NCBI RefSeq assembly: GCF_018476525.1
Contig: NZ_JAHCST010000033.1
Span: 1-64,000, forward strand
Origin: Acrocarpospora catenulata
GTDB lineage: Bacteria; Actinomycetota; Actinomycetes; Streptosporangiales; Streptosporangiaceae
Reading direction: 5' to 3'
DNA: 64,000 bases
Of the stretch, positions 36,629-45,249 are shown one piece after another. How positions within the stretch are numbered: position 1 is the first letter of the stretch; each line of letters starts with the position of its first letter. The position numbers were made by a program, and so were the translations under genes. Under the pieces are notes generated by a model. That model ran no database searches. It was not told the DNA's origin and worked only from the letters and a program-made list of their open reading frames with translations.

Positions 36629-37495
36629 ATGGGCGAGTTCGATTTCCACGTGGCACGTGCCAGTGCGGAGCGCGCGCTGGCGGTGGCGGCGACCCGGTCG
36701 CCGTTCACCATCGAGGTCCGCTTCCTCGGCGGCCTCAGCGACACCCAGCAGGCCGCCTTCGCCGCCGCGGCCGACCGCTGGGCCCGGGTGATCGTGGGCG
36801 ACCTGCCCGAGGTCGCCATCCCCGACCTGGCGCAGCTCCCGGACGGACTCACCGCCGGAGAGGTCGTGGACGACGTCCTCATCCTGGCCAAGGGCGCCGA
36901 GATCGACGGCCCCGGCACACCGCAGGGCAACATCCTGGGCCAGGCCCGGCCGCTGTTGGTCCGCTCCGGCAGCCGGCTGCCGGCCGTCGGTGAGATGACC
37001 TTCGACAGCTTCGACCTGGACCGGATGGAGGAGTCCGGCCTGCTGCACGACGTCATCTGCCACGAGATGGGCCACGTGCTCGGCCTCGGTGGCGGCATCT
37101 GGCAGGCACTCGACCTCGTCCAGGGCCTCGGCACCGCCGATCCGGTGTTCACCGGCACCCGGGCCGGCCAGGAGTTCGCCGCCCTGCTGTTCAGTGTCGA
37201 CCCGCACGTCGTCCCGGTGGAGAACGTCGGCGGCCCCGGCAGCGTCGGGTCCCACTGGCGCGAGTCGGTGTTCGGCGCGGAGCTCATGACCAGCAGGGTC
37301 GCCCCCGGCGTCGGCAACCCGATGAGCCGCCTCACGGCCGCCGCGCTGGGCGACATGGGCTACGAGGTCGACATGGCCGCCGCCGAGCCCTACACGCTGC
37401 CGTCCCAGCTGCTGCTCGCCGACCTGCGCGCGGTGGCCCCGGAGACCACGCTGACCTGCGGGGTCTCCGTGGACCAGCCACCCATGATCATCTGA
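36629..37495 (+). CDS. Leishmanolysin-like zinc peptidase without signal peptide
   Basis: A 288-residue protein with the zinc motif HEMGHVLGLG (residues about 146-155) and a C-terminal segment GSHWRESVFGAELMTSR plus LTAAALGDMGYEVD that corresponds to the M8-like fold of bacterial leishmanolysin-type proteins. No signal peptide is visible, unlike most relatives, so it may be cytoplasmic or exported by another route. The 3' end overlaps the convergent acyltransferase gene by 8 bases. Confidence 0.82.
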   Translation: MGEFDFHVARASAERALAVAATRSPFTIEVRFLGGLSDTQQAAFAAAADRWARVIVGDLPEVAIPDLAQLPDGLTAGEVVDDVLILAKGAEIDGPGTPQGNILGQARPLLVRSGSRLPAVGEMTFDSFDLDRMEESGLLHDVICHEMGHVLGLGGGIWQALDLVQGLGTADPVFTGTRAGQEFAALLFSVDPHVVPVENVGGPGSVGSHWRESVFGAELMTSRVAPGVGNPMSRLTAAALGDMGYEVDMAAAEPYTLPSQLLLADLRAVAPETTLTCGVSVDQPPMII

Positions 37496-38909
37496 GTTCC
37501 GCGTCGGCGAGCTTGGTGAGCTCGGTGGTGGCGTCGTGGATGTGCGCCATCATCTGCCAGATGTCGGGGACGCGGGTGGGGCAGGCCACGATGCCGAAGT
37601 CGAGGCTGCCGTCGTAGGAGATGCAGGTGATGCTCAGCGCGCCGGTGACATCGGTGAGGACGGACATCGGGTAGTACGCGAGCAGGCGGGCCCCGGCCAG
37701 GTAGAGGGGGGACTGGGGCCCGGGGACGTTGGAGATGATCAGGTTCACGCCGGGGGTGACCAGACCGGTCAGGCGGAAGACCGCCGGGGTGAGGCCGGCC
37801 AGGGGGGCGGGCAGCGCCGAGCAGAGGTCGTGCAGCCAGGTGGTGCGGGAGACCGCGAAGCGGCGTTTGGCGGCCATCATGGTGGCCCGGACCGCGGCCA
37901 GACGGGCCTTGGGGTCGGCCACGTCGGTGGCCAGCGGGGTGATCATCGCGGAGATCTGGTTGCCGATCGAGTCGCCGTCCCGTCCCGTACGGACCGAGAC
38001 GGGGACGGCGGCGACCAGGGGCTGCGCGGGCAGCCGGCCGCGGTCGGCGAGCCAGGCCCGCAGTGCCGAGGCGCAGACCGTCATGACCACGTCGTTGACG
38101 CTCATCCCGAAGGTTCCGGCGATGTGCTTGAGGTCGTCGAGGGCGACCGAGCCGTAGGCGAAGCTGCGGCGGCTGGAGATGGTGCCGTTCAGCGGGGTCC
38201 GGGGGGCGGCCAGCGATGGCAGGTCGGGGACGGGCCGGTGGCCGCGGAAGGATCGGGTGGCGCGGGCGATCTGGCGGGCGCCGGGCAGGGTGGCGATCAC
38301 CGGGATGGCGTCCAGGTCGGCGAAGGCGCGGCCGAGGGAGCGCAGGGAGGCCATCGGCTGGCGCAGCCCCCGGCGGAACGCGTCGGCGAGCATGTCGACC
38401 GGGTCAGGCGCCTGGACGGGGACGGCCGGGGGAGCGGCCGGGACCGGCCGGGGCTCGGGGGAGAAGTCGAGGAAGGCGGCCAGGAGTTCGACGCCGGAGA
38501 CGCCGTCGATCGCGGCGTGGTGCACCTTCGAGTAGACCGCCACCCGGTCCTCGCCGATGCCGTGGATCAGGTGCATCTCCCAGAGAGGGCGCTTGCGGTC
38601 CAGACGCCGCGCGTGGAGACGGCCGACGTGGCGGGCGAGATCGTCCGGTCCGTGCACCGTGGACTCGTGGACGTGGTCGGCCACGTCGAAGGACGGGTCG
38701 TCCACCCAGTACGGGCGGTCCAGGCCGAAGGGCACGTCCGCCAGGCGCATGCGGAGCGGCGGGGCCAGGTGCAGACGCGCGCGGATCAGGTCGATCAGCT
38801 GGGCCCTGGTCACCGGCGCGTCCAGGACGGCGACCCCGGCGACGTGGGCGGCGGTGGTGGCCGACTCGGTGCTGAGGAACTGCGCGTCGAGAGCCGTCAG
38901 CTGACGCAT
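37488..38909 (-). CDS. Wax ester synthase/diacylglycerol acyltransferase (WS/DGAT)
   Basis: A 473-residue enzyme that makes wax esters or triacylglycerol from acyl-CoA. The catalytic motif HHAAIDGVSG (near residue 133) and the conserved NVPGPQSPLYLAGARL and C-terminal block are present. I chose the ATG at 38909, six bases after GGAGG, over the ATG at 38915, which directly abuts that ribosome binding site. The 199-base space upstream (38916-39114) shows nothing further. Storage lipid synthesis is common in actinomycetes. Confidence 0.93.
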   Translation of the reverse strand: MRQLTALDAQFLSTESATTAAHVAGVAVLDAPVTRAQLIDLIRARLHLAPPLRMRLADVPFGLDRPYWVDDPSFDVADHVHESTVHGPDDLARHVGRLHARRLDRKRPLWEMHLIHGIGEDRVAVYSKVHHAAIDGVSGVELLAAFLDFSPEPRPVPAAPPAVPVQAPDPVDMLADAFRRGLRQPMASLRSLGRAFADLDAIPVIATLPGARQIARATRSFRGHRPVPDLPSLAAPRTPLNGTISSRRSFAYGSVALDDLKHIAGTFGMSVNDVVMTVCASALRAWLADRGRLPAQPLVAAVPVSVRTGRDGDSIGNQISAMITPLATDVADPKARLAAVRATMMAAKRRFAVSRTTWLHDLCSALPAPLAGLTPAVFRLTGLVTPGVNLIISNVPGPQSPLYLAGARLLAYYPMSVLTDVTGALSITCISYDGSLDFGIVACPTRVPDIWQMMAHIHDATTELTKLADAELR

Positions 38910-39114
38910 GGGCATCCTCCCTGTTGGACCTGGCGGTTCTACACAGTGTGACCATCATCACCGTGTCGGGTTACCAGGGCATTTCCGCGGCGTCTCCGTG
39001 AGATTCTGTCAGCAGCCGGCCCATGACCTCCGCTGGCAGCACCTCCCTCCGGCACGCGATCACGCCCGGCCACCTGGTCTTCTACCCCGAAACTGTCCTC
39101 AAGGTGACAATTAG

Positions 39115-40212
39115 CTATTCAACGATCACTGGGTGTTCCACAATGGCTCCGAAAAGATACCCCCTCGGGTTGTAGGGTGCGCGCGCCGGCTGACCGGCGC
39201 CGGTCTCGTCGACCGCTCTGGCCAGGAGCTTGTACGGCCCCGGCGTGCGCGGGCACCAGGCGAAATGCCACATCGCCCAGGCGGCGGAGGGACGGCCGCG
39301 CAGATGTGCGCGCTGCCAGGTCTCGCCACCGTCGGTGCTGACCTCGACCCGGACGATCCGGCCCTGGCCGGACCAGGAACGGCCGTGCAGGATGTGCTGG
39401 CGTCCGGCGGGGAGCCGTGCCTCCCAGGCGAGTTCGAAGGCGCTCTTCACCACCTGGGCGGTCAGCTCGCTGTCGGGGAGGCGGTAGAAGCCGGTGCTCC
39501 ACGGGGATTCGAGCGGGCGGGTGGCGACCTCGATGGAGCCCAGCCATTTGATGGACGCCACGCCGACCCAGCCGGGGACCACCAGGCGGGCGGGGAAACC
39601 GTGGTCGGGTGGGAGTTGCTCGCCGTTCATCTCGTACGCCACGAGTACGTCGGTCATGGCCTTTCCGGCCGGGAGGGGGCGGCGGACGTGGCCGTGGTTG
39701 ACGCCGTCCTCGGTGTACTCGGGGTCGAGGCCGACCGGGAGTACGTCGACGGCGTCCGGGGTGATGCCGGCGAGTTCCAGCAGCAGCGACAGGCGTACGC
39801 CGCGCCAGCGGGCCACGCCGATGCCGCCCAGGCGCCATGGGGTGCCTTCGGTGGGTTCGCCCTGCTGGGTGGCGAAGAAGGACCGGCCGTTTCCGGCGCA
39901 TTCGATGGCCACGTCCAGGGTGGTTGTCGGTAGGGAGAGGAGGTCCTCGTAGGTGAAGTCTCTGGGGTGACGCAGGGCGTCGCCGTGGACGCGCAACCGC
40001 CAGGTTCGGGCGTCGATGGTGGGTGTGACGGTGTGGTTGCGGACGAAGAAGAGGTCGTTGGGGACGTGGTAACCCTGGCCGCGCATGGATTCCCAGCGCA
40101 TCTCGGCTGAGCCGCCGTGGCGGATGTAGCGGTCGGGGGGGAGTGGTTTGTGGATTGGTCCGGATCGGTTGGTCACGAGGGGGGCGATGTCCCCCAAGGT
40201 ACAGAGATCCAT
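39115..40212 (-). CDS. Sulfite oxidase-family molybdopterin enzyme
   Basis: A 365-residue protein with the oxidoreductase molybdopterin domain (about 40-235; Mo-ligating Cys in ECAGNGR, then PWRLGGIGVARWRG and WVGVASIKWL) and the C-terminal Mo-co dimerisation domain (about 245-355). It is cytoplasmic by sequence since no Tat signal is present. The substrate could be sulfite or another small oxyanion. Monocistronic; the bases from 40213 to 40346 hold no gene. Confidence 0.92.
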   Translation of the reverse strand: MDLCTLGDIAPLVTNRSGPIHKPLPPDRYIRHGGSAEMRWESMRGQGYHVPNDLFFVRNHTVTPTIDARTWRLRVHGDALRHPRDFTYEDLLSLPTTTLDVAIECAGNGRSFFATQQGEPTEGTPWRLGGIGVARWRGVRLSLLLELAGITPDAVDVLPVGLDPEYTEDGVNHGHVRRPLPAGKAMTDVLVAYEMNGEQLPPDHGFPARLVVPGWVGVASIKWLGSIEVATRPLESPWSTGFYRLPDSELTAQVVKSAFELAWEARLPAGRQHILHGRSWSGQGRIVRVEVSTDGGETWQRAHLRGRPSAAWAMWHFAWCPRTPGPYKLLARAVDETGAGQPARAPYNPRGYLFGAIVEHPVIVE

Positions 40213-40346
40213 CGGAGCGCTCCTCTCCGTAAATCTTCATTCCCTACCAGGAAACCATTGATTCCCCATGATCGCGAACTGTGCAGTGACCGTGGGCTGA
40301 CCTCGGATCCGGGGCCGTTGCCGGAGGGTGGAGTTGAGCTGGGTCG

Positions 40347-42041
40347 TTAGTCGGAGTCTTTCGACAGCCAGGTGAGGAGGCGGTCCACCGGCCAGGTGTT
40401 GATGACGTCCTCGGTGGTCAGCCAGGCGCGTTGGGCCAGGCCGATGCCGAAGCGCTGGTTGGCCAGGTGGGGGATGGCGTGGGAGTCGCTGTCGATGGAG
40501 AACTTGACGCCGTGGTGGCGGGCCCGGCGTACCAGGTCGGAGGGGAGGTCGGCGCGGTCGGGGTAGGAGTCGATCTCCATGGCGGTGCCGGTGCGGGCGG
40601 CGGCGCGGAAGACGGCGTCCCAGTCGGCGTCCACCGGCTCCCGCTTGCCGATCTTGCGGGTGGTCGGGTGGCCGATGATGTCGACGCCGGGGTTCTCGCA
40701 GGCCGCGATGAAACGGCGGGTCATCTCGTCGCGGGACTGGGTGAAATGGGAGTGCACGGAGGCGACCCGGACGTCGAAGCCCGCCAGCACGTCCAGCGGC
40801 CAGTCCACCGAGCCGTCGGGGGCGATGTTCAGCTCCGTCCCCTGCAGCAACCGCATGTTCGGATATTTCGTCTGAAGGGCGGCTATCTGGGCGCGTTGCT
40901 CCAGCGCCTTCTCCAGGGTCATCCGCTGCATGACCAGGTTGGGGGCATGGTCGGTGATCGCGTAGTAGGCGTAACCGCGGCCCGCCGCAGCGGCCACCAT
41001 GTCCTCCAGCGAGGCGATCCCGTCGGTCAGGTTGGTGTGCGTGTGCAGATCGCCCTTCAGGTCGGCCAACGTCACCAGCCGAGGCAACTCACCCCGGAGC
41101 GCGGCCTCGACCTCGCCACCGTCCTCCCGCAGCGGCGGCGGCACCCACTCCATACCGAGCGCGTGGTAGATGTCCTCCTCGGTCGCGGCGGCGATCACCC
41201 GATCCTCGGCGTCGAACAGCCCGTACTCGGAGAGCTTCCACCCCTTCTTCACAGCCATCTCGCGAATGCGGACGTTATGCTCCTTCGACCCCGTGAAGTA
41301 GACCATCGCGGCCCCCCACGACTCGGCGGGCACCACCCGCAGATCCACCTGCATGCCGCGATCGGTTCGGATCGAGGTCTTCCGCTCACCCCGGGCGATC
41401 ACCTCCGCCACGTACGGCCGGCTCGCGAACACCTCCATCAGCGAGACCGGCCCGACCGCCAGGATGTCGATGTCCCCCACGGTCTCCCGCATCCGCCGCA
41501 GCGAACCCGCGTACGCGATGCGGCCGGCCGGCAGCGAGGCGATCACCTGCTCCGCCAGGTCCATGGCGATGCCCAGGTGCACCCGCTGCCCCGACTGCGC
41601 CATCTGCTCGATGCCCTTGAGCAGGTTCTCCTCGGTCTTGGCGCCGAACCCGCGCACCCCGGTGAGCCGCCCCGCGCGGATCGCCTCGGCCAGCGCGTCG
41701 GGCGAGTCGATGCCGAGCTCCTGGAAGAGGAACAACGCCTTCTTCGGCCCGAGCGTGGGGATCCGGGTGAGCCGGCGCACCCCTTCGGGCACCTTGCCGC
41801 GCAGGTCGTCCAGCTGCCGGAAACTCCCGCGCGCCAGGAACTCCTCGACCTTCTTCGCGATCGCCTCGCCGACCCCCGGAATCTGCCGGACCGGGATGGC
41901 CCGCAGGTCCTCCGGATGCCCGGCGATCGCCTTGGCGGCCTTCTGGTAGCTGCGCACCCGGAAGGCGTCCCCGCCGTTCAGCGCGAACAGCTCCGCGTAC
42001 TCCTGCAGGGCCGCCGCGGCCTCGTCATTCGCCCGTGCCAT
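40347..42041 (-). CDS. polX: DNA polymerase/3'-5' exonuclease PolX
   Basis: A 564-residue repair polymerase: helix-hairpin-helix region (about 1-130, IPGVGEAIAKKVEEF, IPTLGPKKA), polymerase X palm (about 170-310, nucleotidyltransferase motif AGSLRRMRETVGDIDILAV with the metal-binding Asp pair) and a C-terminal PHP nuclease domain (about 330-560, DLHTHTNLTDG, ITDHA, SVHSHF). It starts 5 bases after the stop of the PaaK-like gene, so it shares that transcript, an odd pairing of DNA repair with an acyl-adenylating enzyme. Confidence 0.95.
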   Translation of the reverse strand: MARANDEAAAALQEYAELFALNGGDAFRVRSYQKAAKAIAGHPEDLRAIPVRQIPGVGEAIAKKVEEFLARGSFRQLDDLRGKVPEGVRRLTRIPTLGPKKALFLFQELGIDSPDALAEAIRAGRLTGVRGFGAKTEENLLKGIEQMAQSGQRVHLGIAMDLAEQVIASLPAGRIAYAGSLRRMRETVGDIDILAVGPVSLMEVFASRPYVAEVIARGERKTSIRTDRGMQVDLRVVPAESWGAAMVYFTGSKEHNVRIREMAVKKGWKLSEYGLFDAEDRVIAAATEEDIYHALGMEWVPPPLREDGGEVEAALRGELPRLVTLADLKGDLHTHTNLTDGIASLEDMVAAAAGRGYAYYAITDHAPNLVMQRMTLEKALEQRAQIAALQTKYPNMRLLQGTELNIAPDGSVDWPLDVLAGFDVRVASVHSHFTQSRDEMTRRFIAACENPGVDIIGHPTTRKIGKREPVDADWDAVFRAAARTGTAMEIDSYPDRADLPSDLVRRARHHGVKFSIDSDSHAIPHLANQRFGIGLAQRAWLTTEDVINTWPVDRLLTWLSKDSD

Positions 42042-42046
42042 GCCGA

Positions 42047-43462
42047 TCAGCGTACATAGCGGTGCTTGACGCCCGGCGGGAAGTGCGTCGGATCCCCGTA
42101 CGGCCGGAGGGCGACCCTCGGGGGCTGGCGGTCCGCCGGGACATAGTGGGCGAACTCGCTGTTGAGGCGGCGGAGGGCGGCCAGCACCGAGGCCGACACC
42201 TGGTCCGCCAGGCCCTCGGTCGCGGTCACTCCGGCGGCGAGCTCGACGGTCAGCTCCAGACCTTCCGCGCCTTCCTGGGCAGCCAGGACGAACTTGCCGG
42301 TCACCGAATCACACACCTCGGGCTGTTCCAGGCCGACCGTGACGTTCTCCGGGAACACGTTGGCACCGTAGTAGGAGACCACGAAAAGGCTGCGGCCGAA
42401 GACGTACACGAAGGGCAGTTCGGGGCCTTCCGTTGACGGGCGGAAGCCGAAGCGGGCCAAGTAGCCGAGCATGCCCTTGTGCGAGATCAGGCCGCCCTCG
42501 TCGGCGATGTGGTAGCGGATGAGCGGGATGCCGTTGTCGCCGGTGAAGAGCAGGGTGCCGGCGTGCTCCTCGAAGAAGCGCACCTCGGGGTCGTACTGGA
42601 CGAGGGTGGGCAGGCGGGGGGCGCCGAAGAGTTCCTTGGCGGCCTCCGGGTGAGCGGCCAGGAAGCGTCTGATCTCGATGGAGAGGGGGGTCTCGTTGCC
42701 GAGCACGCCCGCGTCTGCGGTGCCGTACAGGGAGGCGGTGCCGGTCAGCGGGTCGGCGATACCGGCTCGGGCGGCGACCAGGGCGCGCCACTCCTCGCTG
42801 AACACCTCCCCGGCGGTGACGATCTTGATCGTGTACGAGGACCAGGGCACGCCCTGGGTGTCGATCACGTCCTTGAGGAACGGCGGGTAGCCCAGCAGCA
42901 CGACCTGGTCGAACTGGGGCGCCAGTTCCGGGAGCACGCGGAGGATCTCGCCCTTGTTGTTGCCCGGCGCGACCACGGTGATCGGGAAGCCCTCGTCGGC
43001 GAGGTGGCGCAGGCAGGCGATGGTGAACAGGCCGCCGACCCAGGTCCCCAGCGAGAAGCAGACGACCGCCAGGGTACGGCGTTCGCGGGCCCCGAAGGCG
43101 TCCATGACCTGGGCGAACCGTTCCGCGATCACCTTCTCGTCGGCGGTGCTCCGCACCCAGAACGACGGCTCGCCGCTGGACCCCGAGGAGACCGCGATCA
43201 TGTCCCCGATCCGGCCGTCCCGGCAGAGCATGGCCAGCGGATGCCGACGCGTGTAGTTCTCCTTGGTCGTCATCGGCACCCGCCCAAAGTCCTGAAATGT
43301 CAGGACACTTTGGGGGTCGACCCCATGCTCTTTCAGAAACGCCGCGTACGCCGGAACCGTCGCCGCGACCCGATGGAACAACTCAACAGGAACCACCCGC
43401 CGACTGTAAGGCTTCCGCCCCCTCAACGGGGACCCCGGAGGCTCGCGATCTTGTTGAAACAC
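42047..43462 (-). CDS. PaaK/CapK-like adenylate-forming enzyme
   Basis: A 471-residue ANL-superfamily protein related to phenylacetate-CoA ligases. It has the phosphate-binding loop SSGSSGEPSFWVRST (about 92-106), a SLYGTADAGVLGNET block (about 245-260), TGDNGIPLIRYHIADEGG (about 310-328) and the C-terminal mobile region. Such enzymes activate a carboxylate as acyl-AMP and pass it to CoA or an amine. A GTG at 43396 (VPVELFHRVAATVP) is an alternative start that would drop 22 atypical residues. It is divergent from the repeat peptide gene (43575) and followed at once by polX. It may activate the peptide or a small carboxylate attached to it (inference). Confidence 0.85.
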   Translation of the reverse strand: MFQQDREPPGSPLRGRKPYSRRVVPVELFHRVAATVPAYAAFLKEHGVDPQSVLTFQDFGRVPMTTKENYTRRHPLAMLCRDGRIGDMIAVSSGSSGEPSFWVRSTADEKVIAERFAQVMDAFGARERRTLAVVCFSLGTWVGGLFTIACLRHLADEGFPITVVAPGNNKGEILRVLPELAPQFDQVVLLGYPPFLKDVIDTQGVPWSSYTIKIVTAGEVFSEEWRALVAARAGIADPLTGTASLYGTADAGVLGNETPLSIEIRRFLAAHPEAAKELFGAPRLPTLVQYDPEVRFFEEHAGTLLFTGDNGIPLIRYHIADEGGLISHKGMLGYLARFGFRPSTEGPELPFVYVFGRSLFVVSYYGANVFPENVTVGLEQPEVCDSVTGKFVLAAQEGAEGLELTVELAAGVTATEGLADQVSASVLAALRRLNSEFAHYVPADRQPPRVALRPYGDPTHFPPGVKHRYVR

Positions 43463-43574
43463 CCGGGGAACAAAGTGCCATGCAACTCGCTGACAGATCG
43501 CCGCTATTGCCTCCGCCTTGGCCGGTTACGCAAGATCGGATTTGTAAGACGATTTGAGGACAGGGAGGTCCTTC

Positions 43575-43766
43575 ATGTCCAGCAACCTGGATGCGGTGGC
43601 GCTCGAGGGCGGTTTGAGCACCAACCACAACGAGGTCGTGCTTGAGGGCGGTTTGAGCACCAACCACAACGAGGTCGTGCTCGAGGGCGGTTTGGCCACC
43701 AACCACAACGAGGTCGTGCTCGAGGACGGTGGCCGGGACTACAACCACAACGAGGTCGTGCTCTAG
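43575..43766 (+). CDS. Multicore repeat peptide, candidate RiPP precursor
   Basis: A 63-residue peptide with a 10-residue leader-like start and four tandem modules of consensus LEGGLSTNHNEVV (module 4 is variant: LEDGGRDYNHNEVV). The peptide ends exactly after the fourth NHNEVVL. GGAGG at 43564-43568 sits 6 bases before the ATG, so translation is likely. The peptide is acidic, has no Cys and no Lys, and each module offers Thr/Ser, two Asn, His and two Glu as possible modification sites. Repeated cores and Gly-Gly before each module recall multicore RiPP precursors. No lanthipeptide, lasso, radical SAM, YcaO or ATP-grasp gene is nearby. A PaaK-like enzyme is divergent, and an MFS transporter and TPR protein lie downstream. 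Confidence 0.7.
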   Translation: MSSNLDAVALEGGLSTNHNEVVLEGGLSTNHNEVVLEGGLATNHNEVVLEDGGRDYNHNEVVL

Positions 43767-43793
43767 GACGGCTTGAGCACCAACCACAACGAC
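43605..43793 (+). repeat. 39-bp tandem repeat with a fifth copy beyond the stop codon
   Basis: Units start at 43605, 43644, 43683 and 43722 (the last 42 bases). After the TAG stop at 43764-43766 the repeat continues as GACGGCTTGAGCACCAACCA and onward to 43793. Where other units have GAG the fifth has TAG, so the stop arose by a single base change within the array. Confidence 0.95.
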
Positions 43794-43959
43794 TCAAGAC
43801 GAAGGCCGTACGGGGCCGTGCCGGGGTGTCCAAGCCTGGCTGGGCCCGTACGGCGTTGTCGCACTGCCTTCACCGGGCTTTCCCGTAAACATCTCGGTCG
43901 CCTGATCGAGGAACCGGCCCGGCCCTGCCGGAAGAGTTCGCCCAGACGAGGAAAGACAG

Positions 43960-45249
43960 ATGGAGCGAATGTCGTTGCGAAGAATATTGCCGGACCTCCC
44001 GCGGGAGGCGTGGCGGATTCTCGCCGGTAATGCGGTTTCTGCTTTCGGCAGCGGTCTGACGCTGCCTTTCTTCCTCGTCTACCTGCACAATGTCCGAGGA
44101 ATCGAAGTCGGCCTGGCCGGGCCGATACTCTCGGCGATCGCCGTCGCGGGACTCGTCGGAAATCCACTGGGTGGCCAGCTCGCGGATCGTTTCGGTGCGC
44201 GGCAGGCGGCCACTGCGGGGCTCGTGGTCTCGGCGATCGGGACCGCTGGGATGGCAGGCGTCCAGTCCGCCTGGCAGGGGCTTGCGGCGGCCGTCGTGTA
44301 CGGGCTGGGCATCGCGATCACGGCCCCGGCGTTCCAGGCGCTTATCGGGATCTCCGTCCCCAAGGAGCGGCGACAGCAGATATTCGCGGTTCAGTACGTC
44401 ATGATGAACGTCGGCTTCAGCGCCGGGGGTTTGCTGGCCGCGTTCCTCGTGAGCTCCTCTCCGCAGAGTTTCGTCACGCTGTACCTGTTGGACGCGGCCA
44501 CGTTCCTCGCCTTCGCCGTGCTGATCGCCCGCTCGCCCGGGGGCCGCGTCCAAGGCGTCCGGTCCCCGGTGCCACGGGGCGGATATCGCGAGATCCTCTC
44601 AGACCGGCCACTGCTGCGGATCTGTGTGCTGGTGGCCGCCCTCTTCACCTGCGGCTACGCCCAGTACAGCAGCGCCTACCCGATCTACGCGATGGAGGAG
44701 GGCGGGCTCGACGCCGCCGCGTTGAGGCTCACCTTCCTGGCGAACACGTGCACCGTCGTCATCGCCCAGTTCCTCGTGCTCCGCCTCTTGAAGGGCCGGC
44801 GTCGTACTCGGGGCTTCGCGTTGTCCGCCGCACTCATGGCCGCCGCGTGGGTGACGGTGCTGTGGGCGGCGGCTGAAGGAGGAGCGGTGGGCATGGCCGG
44901 GTTCACGGTCGCGATGGCCCTGTTCGCGGTGGGAGAGACGCTCATGGCTCCCACCGTGCCCACGATCGTGAACGACCTCGCGCCCGACTCGGCGCGCGGC
45001 CGGTACAACGGGGCCTTCAGCCTGGCGACCACCCTTGGCTACATCATCGGACCCGCGCTGGCGGGTGCCGTCCTGACCGCGGGCCTCGGATCCGCCCTTT
45101 TCGCCGTCATGGCCCTGGCACTCGGCCTCGTCGCCGTGCAGGCGCTCCGGCTCGAACGCCGCCTTCCGGACGCGGTGAACATCGTCACCGCCGCGGCGGA
45201 CAACCCCGCCGCCGGCCCCCGGCAGAAAGAAGGCGCCAGAAATGAGTGA
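43960..45249 (+). CDS. MFS transporter, probable exporter of the repeat peptide cluster
   Basis: A 429-residue major facilitator with 12 TM helices, DRFGARQ between TM2 and TM3 (the MFS signature loop, LADRFGARQAATAG) and drug-efflux-type layout. It is 193 bases downstream of the repeat peptide; that space has no gene. ATG at 43960 follows GAGGAAAG. It overlaps the TPR gene by 8 bases. Its job may be export of the mature peptide product or resistance to it (inference). Confidence 0.9.
   Translation: MERMSLRRILPDLPREAWRILAGNAVSAFGSGLTLPFFLVYLHNVRGIEVGLAGPILSAIAVAGLVGNPLGGQLADRFGARQAATAGLVVSAIGTAGMAGVQSAWQGLAAAVVYGLGIAITAPAFQALIGISVPKERRQQIFAVQYVMMNVGFSAGGLLAAFLVSSSPQSFVTLYLLDAATFLAFAVLIARSPGGRVQGVRSPVPRGGYREILSDRPLLRICVLVAALFTCGYAQYSSAYPIYAMEEGGLDAAALRLTFLANTCTVVIAQFLVLRLLKGRRRTRGFALSAALMAAAWVTVLWAAAEGGAVGMAGFTVAMALFAVGETLMAPTVPTIVNDLAPDSARGRYNGAFSLATTLGYIIGPALAGAVLTAGLGSALFAVMALALGLVAVQALRLERRLPDAVNIVTAAADNPAAGPRQKEGARNE

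Noticed and set aside
40212-40225. TCGGAGCGCTCCTC near the start of the sulfite oxidase gene, similar to the CelR palindrome
   Set aside because: Only the GGAGCGCTCC core matches; it coincides with the gene's ribosome binding site and start, so similarity is likely chance.
43526-43708. Minus-strand repeat ORF opposite the multicore peptide
   Set aside because: Its repeats simply mirror the 39-bp DNA repeat; it has no ribosome binding site, whereas the plus-strand frame has GGAGG at correct spacing.
43575-43766. Graspetide (omega-ester peptide) precursor
   Set aside because: Modules contain Thr and Glu as in graspetides, but no ATP-grasp ligase is found nearby, so the class cannot be claimed.
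43605-43793. CRISPR-like array
   Set aside because: The repeats are contiguous with no unique spacers and are in frame with a peptide gene; no cas gene is present.
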